From Bryobacteraceae bacterium (lineage in GTDB: Bacteria > Acidobacteriota > Terriglobia > Bryobacterales > Bryobacteraceae), in NCBI GenBank assembly GCA_025927575.1, contig JAICLJ010000010.1, positions 1-58,282 of the forward strand: a stretch of 58,282 nucleotides of DNA, read 5' to 3'. A model generated the notes under the pieces. It was not told the DNA's origin. It saw only the letters and a list, made by a program, of their open reading frames with translations, and made no database searches. Shown in pieces: positions 6,738-14,630 of the stretch (within the stretch, counting starts at the first letter, position 1; each line of letters begins with the position of its first letter). Both the position numbers and the translations under genes were made by a program.

Positions 6738-9520
6738 CGGACATGTTGATACGACGGCTGAGGTATTGGATAGAGAGCGCCAGGCGCAGCGAGGCGCTGC
6801 GCGAGGAAATGGAATTCCACCTCTCGGAGAAGGCTGCGGAACTGCAAGCGGACGGTATGACGCCGGAGCGCGCCAGGGCTGAAGCGCGCCGGCGATTTGG
6901 GAACGTCGGCCTGAAGCACGAAGAGTCACGGGAGATTTGGATCAAGCGATTTTGGTCGGAACTTGGCCAGGATATCCGCTATGGCTGTCGCACCATGATC
7001 GCCAACAAGGCATTCAGCGCGCTGGCGGTCTTGTTGCTAGCGCTCGGCATCGGGGCCAATACTGCGATCTACAGCTTGATGGAGTCGATTCTGTTGCGCT
7101 CGCTGCCGGTGGCCGATCCCGAGTCGCTGGTGGTCTTGAACTGGCATAGCCGGCCTCCCCAGAACGCCAACAAGCAATGGGTCCACGTCGTTCACGGGAT
7201 ACAAGGCATTTTCTGGCCGGGCGACAAAGGCACGCTGGTCAGCGGAATATTCCCGTACAGGGCCTTCGAGACGCTTCGCGAGGACAACCCTGTCTTTTCT
7301 ACGCTCTTCGGATACTTCAACGGACAAAACAAAACCCTGGCCATCCGTGGGCAGGCCACGAGCGTCGGCGCGGAATATGTCACCGGCGAGTATTTTCGCG
7401 GCCTGGGAGTGTCGCCGGCGGCGGGACGTCTGATCGACTCCGAAGACGACCGTCCCGGCGCAACGCCGGTCGCCGTAATCAGTTTTGCGACAAGCCAGAA
7501 CCGCTTTGGAGGACCGCCGAATGCGATTGGACAGCCGATTCTCGTCGATAACGTGCCCTTCACGGTGATCGGCGTTGCGCCGCCGGAATTCTTCGGAGTA
7601 GACCCTGAGGCGGCGCCGGATCTCTACCTTCCGTTGCACACGAATGTGCTCACGGACGGCGTCGGAGCGGCTCGCATGTATAGCGACGAAAACTTCTACT
7701 GGATCGAAATGATGGGCCGCCTGCGTCCCGGCGTAAGCATGGCCCAGGCGCAGGCAGCGCTGGCGCCTCGTTTCCATCAATGGGTTGCCACCACGGCGAC
7801 GACCGACGGTGAACGTGCCAACCTGCCCGCGCTGACGCTGAATCCCGGCGCCGCCGGTCTGGGTAGCTTGCGCCGCAGGTATTCCAAGCCTTTGTACGTG
7901 CTCCTGATGATGGTGGCATTGATCCTGGCGATTGTGTGCGCGAACATCGCCAATCTGCTGCTGGCAAGGGGCGCCGCGCGACGCCGCGAAATGGCTGTCC
8001 GGCTCAGCCTGGGAGCGGGACGGTTCCGCCTGGTGCGGCAGTTGCTTACCGAGAGCGTGATGCTGGCGTCGCTCGGCGGAGCGTTAGGGGCCTTGTTTGC
8101 GATCTGGGGCGTGCGATCGCTGACGTTTCTGCTCTCCCACGGGCAGGAGAACTTTACCCTGCACGCGGAATTGAACTGGAACGTGCTGGGCGTGACGGCG
8201 GCGCTCTCCGTGGTTTGCGGCCTGTTATTTGGCGTCGCTCCGGCGATTCAGTCGACGCGTCCGGACGTCATGCCCGCGCTGAAGAATGGGCGCGGGGGAG
8301 GACCGCACCGCCGCGCGCAGCACGTTCTGGTGGTCGCCCAAATCGCGATCTCTTTTCTCCTCCTGGTCGCCGCGGGTCTGTTTGTCCGGACGCTCGACAA
8401 GCTGCACTCGGTCCAACTGGGATACGCCCGCGAGAACATACTTCTGTTCTCGTTGAATGCGCACCAGGCCGGGCATCGCGACCCGGAGATGACCACTTTT
8501 TACGCGAACCTGCGTAAGCGTTTCGAATCCATCCCCGGAGTGCGCAGCGCGACGCTTTCGCAATCCTCGATCATCAACGCCGCCCGCACCGGGCAGGCAA
8601 TCAGGGGGACCATGAAGATCGGCGCTGTGACCGTGGATGGCGCACGCGTCATGTCCGCCGGACCGCATTTTCTCACGACGATGCAGATTCCGATCCTGGC
8701 TGGGCGTGAGATTGACGAGCGCGACCAACCGGGCTCCATACCGGTTGCAGTCATCAGCGAGCGGCTGGCGCGGACTTACTTCGGGAATGAGAATCCGGTG
8801 GGCCGGCGCATCACGCTCCCGGACGATGAGCCCGCGCTTTCTCAGCGAGGCGAAGACTCCAAGTCCGAGAAGCGCGATCTCGAAATCGTCGGCGTGTCGG
8901 CAAACCTGCAGTACGGTGGTCTGAAAAATGAAGAGGAGAGTGCAATGACCGTGTTCGTAGCGGTCAGCCAGTTTCCTCCGGACCGGGTCACCTACGCGCT
9001 GCGCACTGCGGGTGATCCGCTGAGGTTTGTTCAGAGTGTGCATGAGATCGTGCGGGAGGCAGATTCACGCATACCCGTTACAAACGTGATCACTCAGGCT
9101 GCGGAAATCGATCGGACGATCAGCCGGGAAGTTACGTTCGCGAAACTATGCACGAGTTTCGCGGTTCTCGCTCTCCTGATCGCGTGCGTGGGACTCTACG
9201 GAACGATGTCGTACAACGTCGCGCGACAAATCGGCGAGATCGGAATCCGTATGGCGCTGGGCGCCCAACGCGGCGCCGTGGTTTGGATGGTTCTGCGCCG
9301 CGTTCTATTACTGGCCGCGATGGGGCTCGCGATTAGCGTACCTGCCGCGCTAATCGCTTCCCGGTTTGTCAAATCATTTCTGTTCGAGACGCAGCCCAAC
9401 GATCCGGGAACTCTGGTGCTGGCCGGTGTCGTCCTCCTAAGCGCCGCGATTCTCGCGGGCTATGCGCCGGCAAGGCGGGCGTCCCGAATTGATCCGGTGG
9501 CCGCTCTGCGACAGGAGTAG
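6734..9520 (+). CDS. ADOP-family duplicated ABC permease (module 1)
   Basis: A 928-residue protein of the acidobacterial duplicated orphan permease family. Residues 1-80 are the permease prefix domain (EALREEMEFHLSEKAAELQA, ARRRFGN). Two MacB-type periplasmic domain plus FtsX units follow: unit 1 begins with the helix AFSALAVLLLALGIGANTAI and ends with three helices around 375-500 (ANIANLLLARGAARRREMAV); unit 2 starts near VLVVAQIAISFLLLVAAGLF and ends with the C-terminal helices and YAPARRASRIDPVAALRQE. No ATPase gene accompanies it, as expected for an 'orphan' permease. GTG 6734 overlaps the padR stop; ATG 6743 is an alternative start. Substrate unknown; MacB relatives move peptides, lipids or toxins across the envelope. 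Confidence 0.93.
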   Translation: MTDMLIRRLRYWIESARRSEALREEMEFHLSEKAAELQADGMTPERARAEARRRFGNVGLKHEESREIWIKRFWSELGQDIRYGCRTMIANKAFSALAVLLLALGIGANTAIYSLMESILLRSLPVADPESLVVLNWHSRPPQNANKQWVHVVHGIQGIFWPGDKGTLVSGIFPYRAFETLREDNPVFSTLFGYFNGQNKTLAIRGQATSVGAEYVTGEYFRGLGVSPAAGRLIDSEDDRPGATPVAVISFATSQNRFGGPPNAIGQPILVDNVPFTVIGVAPPEFFGVDPEAAPDLYLPLHTNVLTDGVGAARMYSDENFYWIEMMGRLRPGVSMAQAQAALAPRFHQWVATTATTDGERANLPALTLNPGAAGLGSLRRRYSKPLYVLLMMVALILAIVCANIANLLLARGAARRREMAVRLSLGAGRFRLVRQLLTESVMLASLGGALGALFAIWGVRSLTFLLSHGQENFTLHAELNWNVLGVTAALSVVCGLLFGVAPAIQSTRPDVMPALKNGRGGGPHRRAQHVLVVAQIAISFLLLVAAGLFVRTLDKLHSVQLGYARENILLFSLNAHQAGHRDPEMTTFYANLRKRFESIPGVRSATLSQSSIINAARTGQAIRGTMKIGAVTVDGARVMSAGPHFLTTMQIPILAGREIDERDQPGSIPVAVISERLARTYFGNENPVGRRITLPDDEPALSQRGEDSKSEKRDLEIVGVSANLQYGGLKNEEESAMTVFVAVSQFPPDRVTYALRTAGDPLRFVQSVHEIVREADSRIPVTNVITQAAEIDRTISREVTFAKLCTSFAVLALLIACVGLYGTMSYNVARQIGEIGIRMALGAQRGAVVWMVLRRVLLLAAMGLAISVPAALIASRFVKSFLFETQPNDPGTLVLAGVVLLSAAILAGYAPARRASRIDPVAALRQE

Positions 9521-10303
9521 GACATGGTCCTTCGCGCCGCAACGAAGGGTGAAAGTGTTCCGCGCCCGCGCACGCCAGTCATGATCGGCGCTCATTAGAG
9601 GCGAACCTACTAGGGACCCGTGCAAAAAGGCCGCAGCGTTAGGCATGCCCCGCAAATAGCCGCGGATTCCTCCTCCTGACTTGGGGCGTGCATCCGCGTC
9701 CTTTGCGCTACCGAGCGCATATTGGCAGCGCGCGAGTGTGGCCGGATGCTGCTAACACACAACGGGGATCGCTTGGCTGGACCGGTTGACAAACCTCGCT
9801 TCGCCGGTCCGCACTGAAGTGTGCAGGCGTGCAGTCCGGAGCCGTCTCACGAAAGAAACGACGCAACTCGGTTCGTTGGGATGGGTTCGAGGGACGCGGA
9901 CGCAGCGATGTCCTGGACGACGCGCCTTCCGGAGGGTGGGTAGCGATCAAGTTGATCGAAGCCGAAACTGGCACAATTTTCAACCATCCTATTGTTCGCG
10001 CTGGTGATGGGCGGTTTTCTTCCGATGATTGTCGCCTTGGTCGTGACACTTAGTGTCGAAGTGCCGATCGATCGGCGAATTGAACAATGGACCGTCACCA
10101 CGCTGCCGCGCTAGATTGTGATCATTGATCGGCATCGAACTCGTCTTACATCTGGGGGCCGTCCTAGTTACCGGAGAGGTAGTAATAGCTAGCACCTTCG
10201 GTTACCAACTGGCGTAGTAGAATGCATTCAACCGACTCGTCGCTTGCGGTAAGCAGTCCTCAATCCGACTGGCTTTCCAGGAACGGGCAGGAGTGAACCA
10301 CAA
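9521..10303. other. 783-bp intergenic region with gene debris
   Basis: No intact gene is supported. Short frames on both strands have no recognisable protein features. The distal half (about 9978-10195) carries a decayed membrane-protein gene listed separately; the proximal half shows nothing recognisable. The ribosome-binding site of the FkbM gene (GGAG) lies at the right end. Confidence 0.5.
9978..10195 (+). pseudogene. Remnant of a DUF1772-like small membrane protein
   Basis: In one frame bases 9981-10114 read FSTILLFALVMGGFLPMIVA, LVVTLSVEVPIDRRIEQW, TVTTLPR then stop. After the stop a second frame gives LVLHLGAVLVTGEVVIAST. Hydrophobic helix, a 'VP(I/L)xxRIxxW....LP' segment and a following WxxxHxxRT-like stretch (here RHRTR) are the order found in DUF1772 (anthrone oxygenase-like) proteins. 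The frame break and missing N-terminal third make it a remnant. Recognition is by eye from family pattern only. Confidence 0.4.
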
Positions 10304-11230
10304 ATGACCCGGCGTCGTCTGATGAGCGTTTTGTTGGCGGTGGTTGTTCTCATTTGCGCCGGGGTTATGCTCTATTCACCCATTCGTCTGCGCCTTGTGG
10401 TCGCGCTTGGCTTGGGAAAGGGATGCACCGTCGAACGCGCGCTGGAGGCGCCCACCAATTCCGAGCGAATTCGAAGGGTGAAGGATCGCATCTTATCGGC
10501 CAGCAAAAAGATCGCGCAAGAGGGACCGTACGCCCAATGGAGCACGCCGGATGGCCTTTATTGGATTCCAGTACGCAATCAATACACTCTGCCCTTCAAC
10601 CTGGCCGAACAGAAGCTCGATATTTATTCACTGGGCCCCGTACACATCAAACCAAGCGACGTCGTGATGGATTGCGGCGCCAACGTCGGTGTGTATACGA
10701 GGAAAGCGCTGAACGCTGGCGCAAAGCTGATCATCGCTATCGAACCGGCGCCGGAGAACGTCGATGTTCTAGAGCGAAATTTTGCCACGGAGATCAGGCA
10801 AGGCCGAGTGATCGTATATCCGAAAGGGGTCTGGGACAAAGAGGACACACTAATCCTCCACGAGAATTCCGATGACTCGGCGGCTGACAGCTTCGTCATA
10901 AACCTGGAGCGCGACAAAAAGACGGCGCACGCCTCCGATGAGAAGTTGCCCGTAACGACGATTGACCACATTGTTGCGGAGCTTGGGCTTGAACGGGTCG
11001 ACTTCATTAAGATGGACATCGAAGGCGCCGAAGTGCGCGCGGTGCGCGGCGCTCACAAGACGATTGCTCGCGATCACCCACGGATGGCGCTAACGGCATA
11101 TCATCGCCCGAGTGACCCTATTGAGGTGCCAAAAGCTGTGCACGCAGCGTGGAGCGGTTACACGATGCTCTGTGGGCCATGCGCCGCCCTGGGATGGCGA
11201 GTGCGCCCGGACGTGTTGCTCTTCTACTGA
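10304..11230 (+). CDS. Membrane-anchored FkbM-family methyltransferase
   Basis: A 308-residue protein with an N-terminal helix (LLAVVVLICAGVMLY) preceded by TRRR, so the catalytic part is probably outside or attached to the membrane. The Rossmann fold shows motif I VVMDCGANVGVYTRKAL, an acidic end of strand 2 (IIAIEPAPEN), and the FkbM signature VDFIKMDIEGAEVRAVRGA near residues 236-254. FkbM enzymes are SAM-dependent O-methyltransferases acting mostly on sugars or polyketides; the substrate here is unknown. It is preceded by GCAGGAG and stands alone. Nothing indicates a polyketide or LPS cluster nearby. Confidence 0.9.
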   Translation: MTRRRLMSVLLAVVVLICAGVMLYSPIRLRLVVALGLGKGCTVERALEAPTNSERIRRVKDRILSASKKIAQEGPYAQWSTPDGLYWIPVRNQYTLPFNLAEQKLDIYSLGPVHIKPSDVVMDCGANVGVYTRKALNAGAKLIIAIEPAPENVDVLERNFATEIRQGRVIVYPKGVWDKEDTLILHENSDDSAADSFVINLERDKKTAHASDEKLPVTTIDHIVAELGLERVDFIKMDIEGAEVRAVRGAHKTIARDHPRMALTAYHRPSDPIEVPKAVHAAWSGYTMLCGPCAALGWRVRPDVLLFY

Positions 11231-11346
11231 TCGCTTACACTGGTCGCGCTGGGTGGTATGAGAGTCGTGCGAGGCAACCTCGCATCGATTCGATCGATGA
11301 CAGATTGCCGCCCCGGTATCGATCTTCTCGATCAAACGTGGCCAGA

Positions 11347-11377
11347 TTGCCATAACTGGATTCCAGGGTGTTACAAT
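11347..11377 (+). promoter_or_regulatory. Candidate extended -10 promoter
   Basis: TTGCCA (11347-11352) followed after 19 bp by TACAAT (11372-11377) that is preceded by TGT, giving an extended -10 (TGnTACAAT). The predicted start of transcription is about 40 bp before the ATG of the small barrel-like protein at 11425. Confidence 0.45.
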
Positions 11378-11424
11378 CCGGACCGTATCAGGTCTGTCCA
11401 GAACTCTTCCGCGAAGGAATCAAA

Positions 11425-11688
11425 ATGCCCACAGTTATCGCCTATCACAAGGTGAAAGACAAGGACCACTGGCTTGCCTCGACCAAACGGGAGGAATTCT
11501 TCGGGCCGCTCGGCGTCACGAACATTCGTACCTTCGTCGATCCAACCAACCCCTCCCGCGTCGCCGTTCTGATGGACGTCGCCGATATGGCTGCGCTCAC
11601 AGCCGCGATGCAAACCGCAGGCGCAGCGGAAGCCATGGCATTCGATGGAGTAATTCCCGAGACCCTGGTCACCCTCGTCGAAGCTTAG
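11425..11688 (+). CDS. Small protein, possibly of the dimeric alpha/beta-barrel type (87 aa)
   Basis: An 87-residue soluble protein beginning MPTVIAYHKVKDKDHWLAS. The pattern of strand (VIAYHKV), helix with H-W-L-A-S, a loop, strand (NIRTFVD), strand (RVAVLMDV), helix (MAALTAAMQTAGAAEAM) and last strand (TLVTLVEA) resembles ferredoxin-like dimeric barrels such as the antibiotic-monooxygenase or DUF1330 kinds. I do not recognise a specific family. The ATG at 11425 follows GAAGGAAT; an upstream in-frame ATG at 11368 lacks a binding site. Monocistronic behind a likely extended -10 promoter. Confidence 0.65.
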   Translation: MPTVIAYHKVKDKDHWLASTKREEFFGPLGVTNIRTFVDPTNPSRVAVLMDVADMAALTAAMQTAGAAEAMAFDGVIPETLVTLVEA

Positions 11689-11861
11689 CGCCGATTATTC
11701 AAAGGCGCGCCGCTAATTTCGCTCGGCGGTCATCGGATGGCCGGGCGGCTGTGCGAATAGATCCACTGTCGTGGCGAAGCCGTGACCACCGGCTTCCTCA
11801 GCGTCGGTTATGCCACAACTGAACAGACCGACGAGAGCCCTCCGAACCGCCGGACAATCTG

Positions 11862-13523
11862 TTATCGCTTCTTCTGCAGAAGCAGAGCCCAATCGTTTTG
11901 GTCTGGGACTTTCGGAGAGGTCCAGGAAGGGCCTTGCACGGTCGGAAGGGCAATCTTCTCTCCGGTTAGAGCCGAGAACCACATCGCGGTGTAAGTGCCG
12001 GGCTCCATTTTGACCGTCACTTCCCCGCCTTTAGGCAAGTAGACGGCATAGATCTCGCCGGGCTTTGCGAGGCAATAAGCGCCATTGTCCACAAGTTCGT
12101 CGTGAGGGTCGGTCTTCCACCAATCGAAACTGGTGAAAAAATCCACCATGTGCCCATATCCCAGGAACATCGTCATGGTGTCATCGCCCCGACCGTTCAT
12201 CCAGCCGCCGCCGGTGTCGGGAGCGATGTTCGTGCCGCGGCGACACGTCTCGCCCGCGGTCTGATAACCGCCCGCCATCACGATGTCCCATGCGGTCCGC
12301 CGCAAGACATCGGCTGAATCCGATCCCGGCTCCGCCCACGGCGGGTAGTGGTCTTCATATCCGTATTCTTCATTTGTCTGCGGGATGATTCGCCCCGTTT
12401 TCTTTTGCAGCTCACGCGATTCGACCATTAACGCATGCTGCTTGCGCGACCAATCCTGGTAAGAAGTAAATCCGAACCATGCGGATGCGCGGTCCTGGTG
12501 CACGGTCTTGATCGGGTGACTCGTGGCAAGGTGATGATACGGATCCCACTGCTCAATCAGCGTTCCGGTATCGTGAGTCCACTGGTCGCTTCGATAACCC
12601 TCCAGATCGTCGCCAAGATCCCACGTGACATTCGAAAATGCGCTGAACCGGGACACGGTGTATCGAATGAAACGGCGTTCATCTTCACTGCCGGCGGCGG
12701 GGTGGATTTTGTTGTCGTTCATATCAAGCACCACCGAGATGATCATGTCTTCATCGCGGGCATATCGCAGCATGCGCTCGAACTTTTGCCAGAATGGAAT
12801 GTCGAAGCGCGTGTAGTCGAAGCCGGGATGAGTAAAATCGTCGGGTCTTTCGGCCGGCCACGGTGTCGGCAAGTTGGTGTAGTTATCGCCAATCATCACA
12901 GGCTCGCCATAAAAGCGATTGCTTCTGCCGGCAACGGTCACGCGGATGCGGTTTACTTTGAGCCGGTGAAGACGATCGATGCTGAACCTGATGATCCGCT
13001 CCTCCCGCCATCCCGTCAGCCAGTAAGCGGTCGTGCCATTGAAGAAATAGTGCTCTCCCGTGCCTTCCCAGATGAAATGCCATCTGTATTGCGGATCGAT
13101 CCGGATTGGCCCCTTGCGATGATTGTCCACCGCCTGAAACGTTCCGGCATACGTTTTCTGAAATGCGCCCTGGCGATAAGAGATGGTGTATTTATAGCTG
13201 CCGGCGGTAGGGGGCATAAAGCGGATCCGGTAAACAGAGCCATCCGGAGAATCGCAGAATCCATCCACCTGCCAATGCCGGCCGGTATTCGCTATTTCGA
13301 AAGATCCCATGACCGACACATCCATGAACGGATTCTGCGCATCCGGGTTGGCAACGTTCACAGCGACTTCGACGAAATCGTACGCGGCCACCGACGGCGC
13401 AGCCTGAGCGAATGTCACGTTCGATGGAGCGGCGAACGCGCTTGCGAGCGGATACATACCGGCCCCTACAACTACAAGCATCTTCAGCGAGGCGGAACAA
13501 ATGCGTGAGCACATCCGCATCAT
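11862..13523 (-). CDS. DUF5060/DUF4038 glycoside hydrolase-like secreted protein
   Basis: A 553-residue protein with a signal peptide (to about residue 31, ASAFA). Residues 33-130 form a DUF5060-like beta-sandwich (FMDVSVMGSFEI, YRIRFMPPTAGSYKYTISYR). Residues 140-430 are a TIM-barrel of the DUF4038 kind, related to the GH140 apiosidase family (HYFFNGTTAYWLTGWREERI, FDIPFWQKFERMLRYARDED, FSNVTWDLGDDLEGY, QTNEEYGYEDHYP). A small C-terminal domain (about 470-553) resembles the putative collagen-binding domain that often ends this architecture. It should hydrolyse a plant or bacterial glycan outside the cytoplasm; the exact linkage is unknown. It is divergent from the isomerase gene, with 168 bp between starts. 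Confidence 0.85.
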   Translation of the reverse strand: MMRMCSRICSASLKMLVVVGAGMYPLASAFAAPSNVTFAQAAPSVAAYDFVEVAVNVANPDAQNPFMDVSVMGSFEIANTGRHWQVDGFCDSPDGSVYRIRFMPPTAGSYKYTISYRQGAFQKTYAGTFQAVDNHRKGPIRIDPQYRWHFIWEGTGEHYFFNGTTAYWLTGWREERIIRFSIDRLHRLKVNRIRVTVAGRSNRFYGEPVMIGDNYTNLPTPWPAERPDDFTHPGFDYTRFDIPFWQKFERMLRYARDEDMIISVVLDMNDNKIHPAAGSEDERRFIRYTVSRFSAFSNVTWDLGDDLEGYRSDQWTHDTGTLIEQWDPYHHLATSHPIKTVHQDRASAWFGFTSYQDWSRKQHALMVESRELQKKTGRIIPQTNEEYGYEDHYPPWAEPGSDSADVLRRTAWDIVMAGGYQTAGETCRRGTNIAPDTGGGWMNGRGDDTMTMFLGYGHMVDFFTSFDWWKTDPHDELVDNGAYCLAKPGEIYAVYLPKGGEVTVKMEPGTYTAMWFSALTGEKIALPTVQGPSWTSPKVPDQNDWALLLQKKR

Positions 13524-13691
13524 TGTATTTGATCGGCTTCAGGAGCAGCCCAGCCTCGGGCATGCGCGGCCCCCTACATGAAGCACGCCCGACCATGTCT
13601 TGCAATGGCCGGCATACAAGACTACAAATTGCATGCCGGATTTTGAGGTAGGCGTGCACGCGCCAAACGCTGGCGATATAGTCTAAACACA

Positions 13692-14612
13692 ATGAGCCTA
13701 ATGAATCTACCAATCGATCGCCGTCGTTTTCTGCTGTCCTCGGTTCCTCTTGGAGCGGGAGTGAGTCTGGCCAGCGCTGCTCAAGGTCCCGGTAAAGCGG
13801 AGGCTTCCGGGAAAAATATGTCCCGGCTATTTTCCGGTTGCTGCGCGTATTCATATCGTAAATACCTGCAGCACGGGCCGATGACGATGGAGGAATTTAT
13901 TGAAAAGGCCGTGAGCCTCCGTTTGGATGGCGTGGATATGACCGGCTATTACTACAAGTCGACCGATCAGCCCTACCTCGCCTCACTGCGGCACTTAGCC
14001 TACCGCAACGGAGTCGCGTTTTCCGGCGCGGCGTGCGGCGTAAGCATGGTGCAGGGCGATGCCTCGAAGCGCGCAAACGCGTTAGCCGAAATCAAGAAGT
14101 GGGTGGACGTGACCGACGCGCTGGGCGCTCCGCATCTGCGTATCTTTGCGGGCAAGCTTCCGTCCGGCGCTACGCTGCAACAATCGATCGACTGGGTGGT
14201 TGAAACGATGAAAGCGGGATCCGACTATTCGGGAAAAAAGGGCATCATGCTCGGTGTGGAGGATCATTCCGGCGTCACGCAGCGTGCCGACGTCTGCCTT
14301 GAGATCATGCACCGTGTGAATTCACCGTATGCCGGGATTAATCTGGACATTACTCATTTCGTCCCGACGGCAAGCCAGGATGCTTACGCCCAAATTGCAG
14401 CGTGCATTCCCTATGCAACCAACACTCACATACGCGATAAGTTCGATGATGGCACGCCGATTGATATGGACCGCGTCTGGGGAATGTTTGCCCATGCCGG
14501 TTTCAAGGGCTTCATGTCCGCTGAATACGAGGGCAAAGAAGACCCTGCAACGGGGGTCCCGAAACTAGTCGAAGAGATCCGCACGCTTTGCAAGAAGTAT
14601 TCGAGCGTCTGA
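13692..14612 (+). CDS. Tat-exported sugar-phosphate isomerase/epimerase-like TIM-barrel protein
   Basis: A 306-residue protein of the AP_endonuc_2/xylose-isomerase-like TIM barrel family. The N-terminus (MNLPIDRRRFLLSSVPLGAG) is a twin-arginine signal. The barrel shows VDMTGYYYK (strand 1-2), LRIFAGKLPSG, GVEDHSG, GINLDITHF and THIRDKF, and ends with FMSAEYEGKEDPATGVP; the Glu, Asp, His and Glu in these motifs are in the usual metal-ligand positions. The family interconverts ketoses or is a metal-dependent lyase; substrate not predictable. Start 13692 or 13701 are equivalent. Convergent with the M16 protease and divergent from the DUF4038 glycosidase-like gene, which suggests a shared sugar substrate. 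Confidence 0.85.
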   Translation: MSLMNLPIDRRRFLLSSVPLGAGVSLASAAQGPGKAEASGKNMSRLFSGCCAYSYRKYLQHGPMTMEEFIEKAVSLRLDGVDMTGYYYKSTDQPYLASLRHLAYRNGVAFSGAACGVSMVQGDASKRANALAEIKKWVDVTDALGAPHLRIFAGKLPSGATLQQSIDWVVETMKAGSDYSGKKGIMLGVEDHSGVTQRADVCLEIMHRVNSPYAGINLDITHFVPTASQDAYAQIAACIPYATNTHIRDKFDDGTPIDMDRVWGMFAHAGFKGFMSAEYEGKEDPATGVPKLVEEIRTLCKKYSSV

Positions 14613-14630
14613 GCGCGCGCGTCAGACGCT
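14604..14630. terminator. Hairpin embedding both convergent stop codons
   Basis: AGCGTCTGA (14604-14612) and TCAGACGCT (14622-14630) are perfect inverted arms of 9 bp with a 9-base GC-rich loop. The TGA of the isomerase gene ends the left arm and the reverse-strand TAA of the M16 gene begins at the right edge. No long T-run follows on either strand, so it may be a weak bidirectional terminator or a blocker of antisense readthrough. Confidence 0.45.

Noticed and set aside
9708..10049. Minus-strand frame of 113 codons in the intergenic region
   Set aside because: Low-complexity Arg/Ser/Pro composition, no family match, overlaps the DUF1772-like remnant read on the other strand.
12435..13508. 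Long open frame of 357 codons on the plus strand inside the DUF5060/DUF4038 gene
   Set aside because: It is antisense to a gene with clear domains and signal peptide, has no recognisable domain and results from GC-rich codon use.
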